Of a DNA stretch of 38,658 nt, positions 25,197 to 34,749 are shown in pieces. The stretch is taken from the NCBI GenBank assembly GCA_964594045.1, contig CAZQKR010000041.1:1-38658 (forward strand). The letters are read 5' to 3'. Below the pieces are notes generated by a model. It did not search any database. It saw nothing but the letters and a program-made list of their open reading frames with translations, and was not told the origin of the DNA. A program made the position numbers and the translations under genes. This DNA comes from UBA2365 sp964594045. GTDB lineage: Bacteria > Bacteroidota > Bacteroidia > Chitinophagales > Saprospiraceae. Position 1 is the first letter of the stretch. Each line of letters opens with the position of its first letter.

Positions 25197-27827
25197 TTGG
25201 AAACAAATAGAAAAGCTTCAGAGATCAGAGATACATTTTTAGCATTTTTCAAATCAAAATCGCATAAAATTGTCCCTTCCTCACCAATAGTCAACAAAAA
25301 CGATCCGACATTGATGTTCACCAATGCAGGGATGAACCAGTTCAAGGATTTTTTCCTGGGACATGCAGTCAGTCCGTCACCCAGGATCGCAGATACCCAG
25401 AAATGCCTCAGGGTATCCGGAAAGCACAACGACCTCGAAGAAGTAGGAATCGACTCCTACCACCACACTATGTTTGAAATGCTGGGCAACTGGTCATTCG
25501 GGGATTATTTCAAAAAGGAAGCCATCGAATGGGCTTATGAATTACTCGTCGATGTCTACGGTCTGGATAAGAACCGGTTATATGTTTCCGTTTTTGGCGG
25601 TGACGAACACGAAAAACTTGATCGTGATACAGAAGCTGCACAGATCTGGGAAAAAATCGTTGGTGCTGAAAGGATCCTGGATTTTGGCAAAAAAGACAAT
25701 TTCTGGGAAATGGGCGATACAGGTCCCTGTGGTCCCTGTTCCGAGATCCATTATGACCTGAGAAGCGAAGAAGAAAGAAAAAAAATACCAGGCAAGACCC
25801 TGGTCAATCAGGACCATCCGCTGGTCATTGAGATCTGGAACCTGGTTTTTATTCAATACAACCGAAGGGCAGACGGCCAACTCGACAATTTACCGGATAA
25901 ACACGTGGATACCGGCATGGGATTCGAGCGTTTGTGCATGGCGATCCAGGGCAAAACATCCAACTACGATACGGATGTTTTTACCCCTTTCATTGAGGAA
26001 ATCGAACGATTGACCGGACAAAAATACGGATTCAGCTATGCAAGGGAAGCTCGCAAAGACATCGCTTTCAGAGTGGTGGCAGATCACATCAGGGCAGTGG
26101 CTTTCACCATTGCCGACGGAGAATTGCCCAGCAATACAGGAGCTGGATATGTTATCCGGAGGATATTGAGGCGGGCGGTGAGATATTATTATTCATTCCT
26201 TGGTTGGAAAGAACCCCTGATGTACAGACTGGTACCGATGCTTGCCGGATATTTTGACAGTGTTTTCCCAGAACTGGACAAGCAGAAGGAATTTGTAGCA
26301 ACTGTTGTCCTTGAAGAGGAAAAATCTTTCCTCAAGACGCTGGACTCAGGTTTGAAACGGTTCGAAAATCTCTCAGTCCAACAAAATGTCATCAACGGTT
26401 TTGAAGCTTTTGAACTCTATGATACTTTTGGATTTCCGATTGACCTTACGAGGCTGATCGCAGCTGAAAAAGGATATACCATTGATGAAGCCGGCTTTGA
26501 AAAAGCCTTGCAGGAGCAAAAAAACCGGTCCCGGGAAGATGCCAGATCCTCCAGAGGAGACTGGGTCCAGCTTATTCCGGATACCAATGTACGGTTTATG
26601 GGATACCAGCAACTGGAACTGGATGGTGTTCCGATAGTAAAATACAGGCAGGTGGAGAAAAAAGACCAGACTGAATATCACATCGTCCTGGCCGAAACGC
26701 CTTTTTATGCAGAAGGCGGCGGACAGATCGGGGATACAGGCTTCCTCATTTCCGGAGAAAAACGGATCAGGATCATCAACACGATCCGCGAAAATGACCT
26801 GATCATCCACATTGCCAATGAAATTCCAGAGGGATTTTCCGGAAAAGTAAAGGCCGTCGTGGATAAACATCGCAGACAACTCACTGAAAACAACCACAGT
26901 GCAACCCACCTGCTGCAGGCTGCTCTTAGAAAAGTCCTGGGCAAACACGCTCAACAAAGAGGGTCACTCGTAACGGATAAGTATCTGCGTTTTGACTTTT
27001 CGCACTTCCAGAAAATGACACCTGAACAGATCGCTGAAGTGGAGAACATTGTCAAAACCAAGATCAGGGAAAACATCAGCCGGAAAGAGGATGCGGACAT
27101 ACCGATAGCCGAAGCTGAAAAAGCAGGGGCAATGATGCTTTTCGGGGAAAAATACGGTGAAAAAGTCAGGATGATCACCTTTGATCCGGAATATTCTGCA
27201 GAACTGTGCGGCGGTTGTCACGTCGACAATACCGGCAGGATCGGTACTTTCAAAATACTCAGCGAGAGCGCAATCGCTGCAGGTATCCGGCGGATTGAAG
27301 CGGTAACCTCCATCGAAGCGGATAGCTATATCGAGAAAGAATTGCACGAGCTGAATGAGATCCGCGCCTTGTTCAAAAACCAGGGAAATATGATCAGTCA
27401 TGTGACCCAGTTGCAGGATGAGAACAAACAGTTGCGCAAAGAGATCGAAAAACTCATGGCCGAACAGGCCAATCAATTCAGGGATGTGCTCAAAAACAGA
27501 GTTGAAACGGTCAACGGGGTAAAACTGCTGGCTTCCACAGTACCGTTCACTGACCAGAAGGCAGTTAAGACACTTGCTTACAATATCGAACAGGAGCTGG
27601 GTGATATGATCATCGTTTTAGGAATGCAGGTGAATGAAACGCCCCAACTGATGGTGGTCATCAGCAAGGAACTAACGGATAAAGGGTATCATGCCGGCAA
27701 CATCATCCGGGAACTGGCCAAAGAGATCGGTGGAGGCGGAGGTGGTCAGGCGTTTTTTGCCACGGCAGGCGGGAAAAATCCGGCCGGTCTGGAAAAGGCC
27801 GTTCAAAAAGTCAAGACAATGATCTGA
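25197..27827 (+). CDS. alaS: Alanyl-tRNA synthetase
   Basis: This enzyme charges tRNA-Ala and edits mischarged Ser/Gly. The 876 residues cover the class II catalytic domain (PTLMFTNAGMNQFKDFFLG near residue 40), tRNA recognition, the editing domain with HSATH (H567 and H571) and CGGCH (C671, H675), a coiled-coil, and the glycine-rich C-terminal domain (GGGGGGQ). The start is TTG at 25197. It gives the normal N-terminus METNRKASEIRDTFLAFF; no upstream in-frame ATG is present, and the first downstream ATG would delete catalytic residues. A hairpin terminator follows about 50 bases after the stop. Confidence 0.97.
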   Translation: METNRKASEIRDTFLAFFKSKSHKIVPSSPIVNKNDPTLMFTNAGMNQFKDFFLGHAVSPSPRIADTQKCLRVSGKHNDLEEVGIDSYHHTMFEMLGNWSFGDYFKKEAIEWAYELLVDVYGLDKNRLYVSVFGGDEHEKLDRDTEAAQIWEKIVGAERILDFGKKDNFWEMGDTGPCGPCSEIHYDLRSEEERKKIPGKTLVNQDHPLVIEIWNLVFIQYNRRADGQLDNLPDKHVDTGMGFERLCMAIQGKTSNYDTDVFTPFIEEIERLTGQKYGFSYAREARKDIAFRVVADHIRAVAFTIADGELPSNTGAGYVIRRILRRAVRYYYSFLGWKEPLMYRLVPMLAGYFDSVFPELDKQKEFVATVVLEEEKSFLKTLDSGLKRFENLSVQQNVINGFEAFELYDTFGFPIDLTRLIAAEKGYTIDEAGFEKALQEQKNRSREDARSSRGDWVQLIPDTNVRFMGYQQLELDGVPIVKYRQVEKKDQTEYHIVLAETPFYAEGGGQIGDTGFLISGEKRIRIINTIRENDLIIHIANEIPEGFSGKVKAVVDKHRRQLTENNHSATHLLQAALRKVLGKHAQQRGSLVTDKYLRFDFSHFQKMTPEQIAEVENIVKTKIRENISRKEDADIPIAEAEKAGAMMLFGEKYGEKVRMITFDPEYSAELCGGCHVDNTGRIGTFKILSESAIAAGIRRIEAVTSIEADSYIEKELHELNEIRALFKNQGNMISHVTQLQDENKQLRKEIEKLMAEQANQFRDVLKNRVETVNGVKLLASTVPFTDQKAVKTLAYNIEQELGDMIIVLGMQVNETPQLMVVISKELTDKGYHAGNIIRELAKEIGGGGGGQAFFATAGGKNPAGLEKAVQKVKTMI

Positions 27828-27877
27828 CGGAGGTGCAATTGGTTTTCTGAACGCTTCAATTAAGGATAATCAAAGAA

Positions 27878-27920
27878 ACGGGGTATGGCGGACGATCGCT
27901 CCATACCCCGTGCTTATTTT
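27878..27920 (+). terminator. Terminator after alaS
   Basis: An 11-bp perfect stem, ACGGGGTATGG with CCATACCCCGT (27878-27888 and 27901-27911), has a 12-base loop and is followed by GCTTATTTTTTTG. The T-tract on the plus strand assigns it to alaS. It may also act on the convergent minus-strand dehydrogenase gene, which ends at 27936. Confidence 0.8.
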
Positions 27921-27935
27921 TTTGATGTTCAATTG

Positions 27936-28760
27936 TCAATCAATGAATATATCCGGCATCAGGTCGTAATCCGGATTGACGGAATAGCGAAGAAAATCCG
28001 TCACTCCTGTTTCCTTGAGTACATCTTCATCGAGGAAAAAATTACCCGTACATTCACGACTGTTACGGGAAAGGATCTCGGCTGCTGCATCTGCGATGAT
28101 TCCGGGATTTCTGGACATTTCAATACCTTTCTGACTGCCGAATAAAAATCTGACTGCTGCCGTTGCAATGATGGTCTTTGGCCACAATGAATTGACTGCA
28201 ATGCCGTCATATCTGTATTCTTCGGCAAATCCAAGTGTACACATGCTCATACCGTATTTGCTCAGCGTGTAGGCAAGAAATCCCTTGAACCATTTTGGAT
28301 CCATATTCAATGGCGGAGAAAGTGTCAGTACGTGAGGATTGGATGATTTTTTAAGATGAGGAATGCAAATTTTGGTGACCATATAGGTACCCCTGACGTT
28401 AACGCTGTGCATCAGGTCAAATCGCTTCATTGGCGTATTGAGAGTGTCAGTCAGGTTGATCGCACTCGCATTATTGATGAGGATATCGATTCCCCCAAAA
28501 GTATCAACTGTTTTCTGAACTGCCTCAGTGACCAATTGTTCGTTGACAATATTGACCATCATGGGCAATGCTTTTCCGCCTGCTTTTTCAATCTCCTCGG
28601 CTGCCGTATAGATCGTGCCTTCCAGAACCGGATGGGGCTCAACTGTTTTGGCGGCAATGGCCACATTGGCGCCATATTCAGCCAGTTTCAATGCTATGGA
28701 TTTACCAATGCCACGGCTACCTCCTGTGATAAATACTGTTTTTCCTTTGAAATCTTTCAT
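27936..28760 (-). CDS. Short-chain dehydrogenase/reductase (HSDL2-like SDR)
   Basis: This is an NAD(P)-dependent oxidoreductase of the classical SDR fold. The 274 residues have the cofactor loop TGGSRGIG at 12-19, NNAS near residue 94, a catalytic Ser in LTLSPPLN and the catalytic Tyr/Lys in YTLSK. The motifs AKTVEPHPVLEGTIYTAA and MKRFDLMHSVNVRGTY resemble the HSDL2/citronellol-dehydrogenase-like branch, which acts on fatty or terpenoid alcohols; the substrate here is unknown. It lies 68 bases downstream of ligA on the same strand and may share its transcript, though a functional link is not apparent. Confidence 0.9.
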   Translation of the reverse strand: MKDFKGKTVFITGGSRGIGKSIALKLAEYGANVAIAAKTVEPHPVLEGTIYTAAEEIEKAGGKALPMMVNIVNEQLVTEAVQKTVDTFGGIDILINNASAINLTDTLNTPMKRFDLMHSVNVRGTYMVTKICIPHLKKSSNPHVLTLSPPLNMDPKWFKGFLAYTLSKYGMSMCTLGFAEEYRYDGIAVNSLWPKTIIATAAVRFLFGSQKGIEMSRNPGIIADAAAEILSRNSRECTGNFFLDEDVLKETGVTDFLRYSVNPDYDLMPDIFID

Positions 28761-28828
28761 TTATGATTATTTAAAATTTAGTTTCAATTCTAATACATCA
28801 ACGAATTGAAGACATATTTGATTATTTG

Positions 28829-30952
28829 TTATGATACCAGGTCCAAAAATGCATCTTCTGTCAGTATTTCCACTGTTCCAAGTTTCTGTGCTTTGCTCAG
28901 TTTGGAACCTGCATTTTCTCCGACTACCAAAATATGGAGATTGCTGCTGACGGCGCTGATGTTTTTGGCACCAGCCTTTTCTGCCAGCAACTGCGCTTCT
29001 TTACGGTTAAGACGCGTCAGCGTTCCGGTAAATAATATCGTCTTCCCGGCCAACGGTGCATCAGCAGATACGGCCACCGGCTGATCTTCTTCCAGCTGAT
29101 TGAAATTGACACCGTTTTGCTCAAGTTTTTTCAGCAAAGCCAGGTTGTTTTCCCGGCTGAAAAAATTCACCATATTTTGCCCAACAACCGGGCCGATATC
29201 CCTGATCGCTGTATAGTCATCCAGAGTCCAGTCTTTGAGCTCCCAGATATTTCTGACGCGTTCGGCTACGAGTTTCGAGGCTTTTTTGCCCAGATGGTGG
29301 ATGCTCAGGCTATGTAAAAGACGGTGAATGGGTTTATTTTTTGCCTGTTCAACAGCTTCCTTCAAATTGCCGGCGGATTTGGCGCCAAAACCTTCCAGTT
29401 GCGCGATTTTCTCAAAATCAAGATCATATACATCCGCTATATCCCTGATCCAGCCCAGGCGGTAAAACTGTTCCACATAGGATCTTCCAAATCCATCGAT
29501 GTCCATTGCCGGTTTTGATACATGGAAAATGATCTTCTGAAGGTTTTGCGCACCGCAAACGCAATCGGGGCAGCGCCAGGCAGCCTCGTCGCTTTCCTTG
29601 ACCAGTCTGACCGGCTGTTCCGAGTCATTGACCGGACAGTATTCAGGAAAAACAAATGGCACTTCTTCACCATTGCGTAAATCCCTGACTGGACCAACCA
29701 CATGCGGAATGACATCTCCGGCCCTTTCGATCTCTATGACATCACCGATCCGGATGTCCTTCGAAAGGATAAAATCCTCATTGTGAAGGGAAATTGAGGA
29801 TACGGTCACGCCGGCCAACTGCACCGGTTTGACTTTCGCCACCGGTGTGATGGTGCCGATCTTCCCAACCTGGTATTGTATCTCCATCAATCGGGTGACC
29901 GCTTTTTTAGCCTTGAATTTATATGCGATCGCCCACCTAGGATGATGTTGGGTGTAACCACACAACTCCTGCAAACGGAATTGATTCAGCTTGACCACCA
30001 TTCCATCTATTTCATAAGGATATTGCTCCCTGCGCGATTCCATTTCACGGCAATAATCCACTACTTCCCTGATATTGCTGCAAAGCCGGGCATCCATTTC
30101 AGGTGTCTTGAATCCCAGTTTTTGCAATATTTCAATTCCGGCAGACTGGGTTCCTATTTTTGACGCTACAGAATTGCCCTCTTCATCCTCCACAACTCCT
30201 ATCTGGTAGATAAATGCCTCCAGCTTGCGTTGTCTGACCTCATTGGGATCCTTCATCCGCAAAGCACCGGTTGCTGCATTGCGAGGATTGGCAAAAAGTA
30301 CTTCACCTTCTTCGTCTCTTTTTGCATTTAGCTCCTCAAATTTACTTTTGGCGATAATGGCTTCTCCGCGAAGTTCAGCCCTGAATATTCCGTGATCTGA
30401 AAATGCTGCCTTCAGCGGAATGCTTGGAATACCTGTTTTGACATTGTTGGTGATCTCTTCACCAACTGCGCCATCGCCTCTTGTGGCAGACCGGACCAGA
30501 ATATTTTGTTCATAGACCAGTGTGATACTGCCTCCGTCAAATTTTGGTTCAACAGAGTATTCCAGATCTCCTTCCAGACCTGTCAGTTTTTTGATCTGCC
30601 GGTCAAATTCAAACAGATCTTCTTCATTATATGAATTATCCAGAGACAACATAGGACCGAGATGAGAGACTGTATTGAATGCGCTGGATAAGTCGCTGGA
30701 AACTCTTTGGGTGGGAGAATCTTCGGTGATCAATCCTGGAAACTGGTTTTCCAAATCCCTGAGTTTGGTGAACAAAGCATCGTATTCACTGTCAGGGATC
30801 ATGGATTCATTTTGCACATAATACTTCCATTCAAAGAACCTGATGACATCCCTCAACTGTTCGATTTCTTCACGGGCAATAGTTTTTTGTAAAAACAACT
30901 TTGCCTGATCAAAATACCTTAACTGGTCTTCAGCAGAATACATCATGCTCAA
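28829..30952 (-). CDS. ligA: NAD+-dependent DNA ligase
   Basis: This essential ligase seals nicks in replication and repair. The 707 residues show, in order, domain Ia, the adenylation domain with the nucleophilic lysine in EPKFDGG (K137), the OB fold, a zinc-finger region, helix-hairpin-helix repeats (about 470-600) and a C-terminal BRCT domain (about 630-707, AGKTILFTGTLTRLNRKEAQ). The zinc region is odd: where the usual pattern starts CPxC, this protein reads CPVND. The second cysteine is missing, and an extra one appears in RCPDCVCGAQ. The spacing is thus C-x21-C-x2-C-x-C. The rest is canonical. Confidence 0.96.
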   Translation of the reverse strand: MSMMYSAEDQLRYFDQAKLFLQKTIAREEIEQLRDVIRFFEWKYYVQNESMIPDSEYDALFTKLRDLENQFPGLITEDSPTQRVSSDLSSAFNTVSHLGPMLSLDNSYNEEDLFEFDRQIKKLTGLEGDLEYSVEPKFDGGSITLVYEQNILVRSATRGDGAVGEEITNNVKTGIPSIPLKAAFSDHGIFRAELRGEAIIAKSKFEELNAKRDEEGEVLFANPRNAATGALRMKDPNEVRQRKLEAFIYQIGVVEDEEGNSVASKIGTQSAGIEILQKLGFKTPEMDARLCSNIREVVDYCREMESRREQYPYEIDGMVVKLNQFRLQELCGYTQHHPRWAIAYKFKAKKAVTRLMEIQYQVGKIGTITPVAKVKPVQLAGVTVSSISLHNEDFILSKDIRIGDVIEIERAGDVIPHVVGPVRDLRNGEEVPFVFPEYCPVNDSEQPVRLVKESDEAAWRCPDCVCGAQNLQKIIFHVSKPAMDIDGFGRSYVEQFYRLGWIRDIADVYDLDFEKIAQLEGFGAKSAGNLKEAVEQAKNKPIHRLLHSLSIHHLGKKASKLVAERVRNIWELKDWTLDDYTAIRDIGPVVGQNMVNFFSRENNLALLKKLEQNGVNFNQLEEDQPVAVSADAPLAGKTILFTGTLTRLNRKEAQLLAEKAGAKNISAVSSNLHILVVGENAGSKLSKAQKLGTVEILTEDAFLDLVS

Positions 30953-31226
30953 AAAATTTTATTTACGAAGCAAAATACGGCTAAAAGCAGGATAAATGGC
31001 ATTTTTTCATAAAAATTCTCATTGTTGCATCCTGTTCAAATGATTACAGGCATTTCCTTTTATGATTTAATTGACTAAATTGCGCTCCGATATTTTAGGA
31101 ATCCAAAATTGATGATCAGGGAGTAATCTACTTTGTACTTTATTTTCTGCTATCAGTTTGATTTCTATTTGCGATTTTAAAAATGAATATCAGAATACTG
31201 ACTGATCATAAAACAACTTTTACATC

Positions 31227-31727
31227 ATGACACTAAACGAACTTTTTGAATATTTGTCAACACATCATGTCTTTGTTGTCGGATACCTGGTGGGACTGCC
31301 AACAATTGCAGGCATCCTGGGCTTGTTCAGCGGAGAAAAAGGCAATCGGGATCCCTGGCGGTATTTTTATATGCTGATACTTTACGGAATCTGCATACCG
31401 GGGATTTTTGCCATCACACTCCTCATCTATGCAGTGACTTTCATGAAGATCAATGTTTATGAGATCGATCTGCTGACCCATGTTTTGCCTGTTATTTCCA
31501 TGATCGTCACTATCCTGGTCATCAGGAAATATGTCAATCTGGACGAAATTCCCGGATTCAACAAGATCAGTGGCTTGATGATGATGATCGCGGTGGTTTT
31601 GGTATTGTTCTGGATTTTGGAGAAAACGAGAATACTGGTGTTCACCTACATGCCATTCTACTGGGTGTTGATCATCCTTGCAGCTCTTTTGCTCATTTTC
31701 AGAATGGGGCTGAAGAAAGTGTTTTAA
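31227..31727 (+). CDS. Integral membrane protein, unknown function
   Basis: This 166-residue protein has about five predicted membrane helices (roughly residues 16-34, 45-70, 82-101, 113-130 and 140-160). A conserved-looking GEKGNRDPWRYFYMLILYG loop lies between the first two. There is no known domain; it is likely in the inner membrane. It lies 44 bases before a small lipoprotein gene on the same strand, so the two probably form an operon. It is divergent from ligA across about 274 bases. Confidence 0.75.
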   Translation: MTLNELFEYLSTHHVFVVGYLVGLPTIAGILGLFSGEKGNRDPWRYFYMLILYGICIPGIFAITLLIYAVTFMKINVYEIDLLTHVLPVISMIVTILVIRKYVNLDEIPGFNKISGLMMMIAVVLVLFWILEKTRILVFTYMPFYWVLIILAALLLIFRMGLKKVF

Positions 31728-31771
31728 TTGGGAAGAGAATTTCAGGACAAAAAAATGTTAGTTGTATAAAA

Positions 31772-32233
31772 ATGAGATTTTTTAGTATTTGTATTGCACT
31801 GATCATGCTGGCATCGTGCAAAGAAGATCATGACCGGCAAAAACCAGATTCCGGTTTGTCAAAACTGCCTTTTGAAGTGGATGCACCCTGGGGAGCAACG
31901 CAGGAGACACGCGAATATAACGGAATGACAGCATTCTCCATCAGTAAGGATGATGATTATGGTGTTGTGGTGATCGCTTCACCGGCAAAAACGCAGGACA
32001 TCTCATCGATAAAGAATGAACAGCTGAAATCAGTCACGGAAAGCCCCTATTTCAGAAGGATCCTTATGAACGATCCCAATGGGTTCGTTTTTGAGATGCT
32101 GGTGGATTCTACCAGGCATTACGATTTCAGACTGGTCAAACTGAAGGACAGCACACAATATATCTTTCAGACCGACCTCGCTACGGTTTTTTCAGAAGGA
32201 GAAGCCAGACTGATGTATGAATCAGTCAAGTGA
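31772..32233 (+). CDS. Small lipoprotein, unknown function
   Basis: This 153-residue protein has a lipoprotein signal MRFFSICIALIMLASC, with lipobox LASC and acceptor Cys16. The mature region has KLPFEVDAPWGATQETREYN, and later a patch reading FVFEMLVDSTRHYDFRLVKL. It is alpha/beta in composition, and no family is recognised. It follows a membrane protein gene by 44 bases. It is followed by a long gene-free spacer without a visible hairpin. Confidence 0.72.
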   Translation: MRFFSICIALIMLASCKEDHDRQKPDSGLSKLPFEVDAPWGATQETREYNGMTAFSISKDDDYGVVVIASPAKTQDISSIKNEQLKSVTESPYFRRILMNDPNGFVFEMLVDSTRHYDFRLVKLKDSTQYIFQTDLATVFSEGEARLMYESVK

Positions 32234-32985
32234 TTGATTGACAGGGTAATTATTAGAATTTGTACGATCAGCCAACTGTTCAGGCTATTATTTTAAAATA
32301 CACTCAATACACGTTTTTTATATTTGATACACTTTTTCATTCCTTTTTCGCTGTTACTTTGAATGATAATTCCTGCTCCGGAAAGTGTTTTTGGCTAACT
32401 TCAAAATGGCTGGCGATTTACATAATTTGATATCAATAATAAAATGATCGTCATGTTGCTGGCAAAAAATTTTGGGTAAAAAGTTCTAAATCCAAATATA
32501 AGCCTTATAAAATTTGGAAGTGTTTCTATTTCCAGAATTCATGTTGTCCTTCCTCAAAATCAATAACAAAGAAACTAAAACCTTTTCTTTTTTATTGATA
32601 GATCAATGTTTTTGCAATGAGTCTGATTTTTATTAAATCAACAATGCCCTGTTTGATTATGAAATGCTTCCCCATTGACTTATTGGCAATTGCGGAAAGC
32701 TAACAATAAAATTATAACATTGTCAGGCTGGGAATTAAAGAATGTAACAAAAACCATTCTTAATCAATCGTTATTGCAATATCATTAAAAATAAGTTGTG
32801 CTGAAAGCGGTATATATGTGCCAAACAAAACCATAAAACATGGTTCCTTGAAAACCCGCCATCTTAATATACTATAACGCCATTCCGGAAAATCCTGCAG
32901 TTTGGAATAAGTCCGGCATTAAGTTCCATGGTTTGCACGAATTTTTTGGCGGAAATAAATAGCACCTGGGTTCAGGGTCATGAAC
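32234..32985. other. Long gene-free spacer
   Basis: These 752 AT-rich bases lie between the small lipoprotein gene and the convergent 3' end of the ComM-type gene. Reading both strands I found only open stretches of fewer than about 25 codons, none with recognisable composition. No hairpin with a T-tract was seen. Confidence 0.4.
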
Positions 32986-34542
32986 TCATCCCAGCCACCC
33001 ATCCCTGTCCAATTGCCTGTAGTGAATGGCCTGCGCGATGTGTTGTGTTTCTATCCGGGCGCTTTCATCCATATCAGCTGCTGTGCGTGCCACTTTGAGT
33101 ATTCTGTCAAAGGCTCTGGCAGACAACTGGAGTTTTTCCATAGCATTTTTAAGTATGATCATGCCGGCATTATCCAGTTGACACACTTCCCGAACCATTT
33201 TACTTGGCATTTGTGCATTGCAGTGTATATTATTCACTTCACTGAATCTCTTTTGCTGAATTTCCCGAGCTCTGATCACGCGTTGTCGGATCTGCTCACT
33301 GGATTCGCTCTCTGATTCATACCTGGACAATTCCTGGTAACTGACCGGCGTAACTTCCACGTGCAGGTCAATTCGGTCGAGCAATGGACCGGAGATCTTA
33401 TTCAAATAACGTTTTCTGACACCTTCGGGACAAACGCAATCCTTTTCAGGGTGATTGAAGAAACCGCAGGGACATGGATTCATCGAAGCGATCAGCATAA
33501 AATTGGCCGGAAAGTCAACAGACAGCTTTGCCCTGGAGATCGTCACTTTCCTGTTTTCCATAGGTTGACGGAGGACTTCCAACGCTGTTCGTTTGAATTC
33601 CGGCAGTTCATCGAGAAATAATACTCCGTTGTGCGCCAATGAGATCTCACCGGGGTTTGGATTTGAACCGCCCCCAACTAGCGCCACATCGCTGATCGTG
33701 TGATGTGGGGATCTGAATGGTCTGACAGAAACCAGCGATGATTCAGTTGACAGATAACCCGCCACACTATGTATTTTAGTGGTTTCGAGGGCTTCATACA
33801 GCGATAAGGGCGGTAAAATTGTGGGCAACCGCTTGGCCAGCATTGTCTTCCCTGCACCCGGGGGGCCGATAAGGATCGCATTGTGTCCGCCTGCTGCTGC
33901 CAATTCCAAAGCTCGCTTGATGTTCTGTTGACCTTTTACATCTGAAAAATCGATGGCATATTTCCCCTCCTGTTCATGGAAGATCTCCCTGGTATTTGAA
34001 GGAAAAGGCTCAAGGTCCTTTGACCCGTTAAAAAAACCTATGGCATCAGTCAGGTTTTCTATCCCGTAAACCTTCAGGTCGCTGACTATGGCAGCTTCTC
34101 TTGCGTTCTGCACCGGAACTATGATACCTTCAAATTTTTCTTTTCTGGCCTGAATGGCAATGGGAAGAACGCCTTTTACCGGACGGAGGCCTCCGTCAAG
34201 GGACAATTCGCCGATGATGATGTACTTATCAATATGATGTTCAATGATCTGACCGGTTGCCGCAAGGATTCCCAAAGCAATGGGTAAGTCATAGGCAGCG
34301 CCTTCCTTTCTGAGATCAGCAGGTGCCAGGTTGACCACAAGATGAAGCCGTGGCATGCGGTGCCGGACATTGGCCATTGCCGAACTGATGCGCTGAAAGC
34401 CTTCCTTGATCGCATTATCAGGCAATCCGACCAGATGATAATTATTTTGTCCAGGTGCTGCAGGGCCTCCTGCATGAACCTCAACGGTGATGGTTCTGGC
34501 TTCAACGCCCATGACCGTGCTGGTATATGTTTTGATGAGCAT
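32986..34542 (-). CDS. comM: ComM/YifB-family AAA+ ATPase (Mg-chelatase-like)
   Basis: This is a hexameric AAA+ protein related to ComM, a branch-migration helicase that helps integrate incoming DNA during natural transformation. It is widespread also in non-competent bacteria. The 518 residues have an N-terminal Lon-protease-like domain (about 1-170), an AAA+ core with Walker A GPPGAGKT near residue 222 and Walker B GVLFLDELPEF near 305, and the cysteine cluster MNPCPCGFFNH with the following CVC. The C-terminal Mg-chelatase domain ends LDRDGWLG. A near-perfect promoter lies 30 bases upstream. It is divergent from tgt. Confidence 0.93.
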   Translation of the reverse strand: MLIKTYTSTVMGVEARTITVEVHAGGPAAPGQNNYHLVGLPDNAIKEGFQRISSAMANVRHRMPRLHLVVNLAPADLRKEGAAYDLPIALGILAATGQIIEHHIDKYIIIGELSLDGGLRPVKGVLPIAIQARKEKFEGIIVPVQNAREAAIVSDLKVYGIENLTDAIGFFNGSKDLEPFPSNTREIFHEQEGKYAIDFSDVKGQQNIKRALELAAAGGHNAILIGPPGAGKTMLAKRLPTILPPLSLYEALETTKIHSVAGYLSTESSLVSVRPFRSPHHTISDVALVGGGSNPNPGEISLAHNGVLFLDELPEFKRTALEVLRQPMENRKVTISRAKLSVDFPANFMLIASMNPCPCGFFNHPEKDCVCPEGVRKRYLNKISGPLLDRIDLHVEVTPVSYQELSRYESESESSEQIRQRVIRAREIQQKRFSEVNNIHCNAQMPSKMVREVCQLDNAGMIILKNAMEKLQLSARAFDRILKVARTAADMDESARIETQHIAQAIHYRQLDRDGWLG

Positions 34543-34571
34543 AGGGTAATCTTTTTAAGTGAACTAATAAG

Positions 34572-34601
34572 CAAATGTAATACTTTTTACCGTTCAAGCA
34601 A
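34572..34601 (-). promoter_or_regulatory. Promoter of the ComM-type gene (TTG-N19-TACATTTG)
   Basis: On the minus strand TTG (34599-34601) and TACATTTG (34572-34579) are separated by exactly 19 bases, the Bacteroidota optimum. The -7 box ends 30 bases before the ATG. It is the cleanest promoter in the window and supports the phylum assignment. Confidence 0.7.
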
Positions 34602-34721
34602 AAATTGCAGGAGAAAATGATGTGATTGCCAAAAAAATACATTCTAACGCTTTCAGTATGAATTCTCTGCAAAAATTGACCATAAACACCAGTCTGATAC
34701 ATGAAAACCCTGATCAAAATG

Positions 34722-34729
34722 TATCTTTG
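34722..34729 (+). promoter_or_regulatory. -7 element (TATCTTTG) of tgt
   Basis: TATCTTTG fits TAnnTTTG and lies 20 bases before the tgt ATG, giving a very short leader. No TTG is found at -33; an ATG trinucleotide occupies the nearest position. Confidence 0.5.
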
Positions 34730-34749
34730 CGCCTTGTAAATTTTATGGA

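Noticed and set aside
26373..26957. 194-codon minus-strand frame inside alaS
   Set aside because: Lies wholly within the well-supported alaS and has no recognisable features.
28356..28766. 136-codon open frame antisense to the SDR gene
   Set aside because: Mirrors conserved SDR codons; the composition is unlike a real protein.
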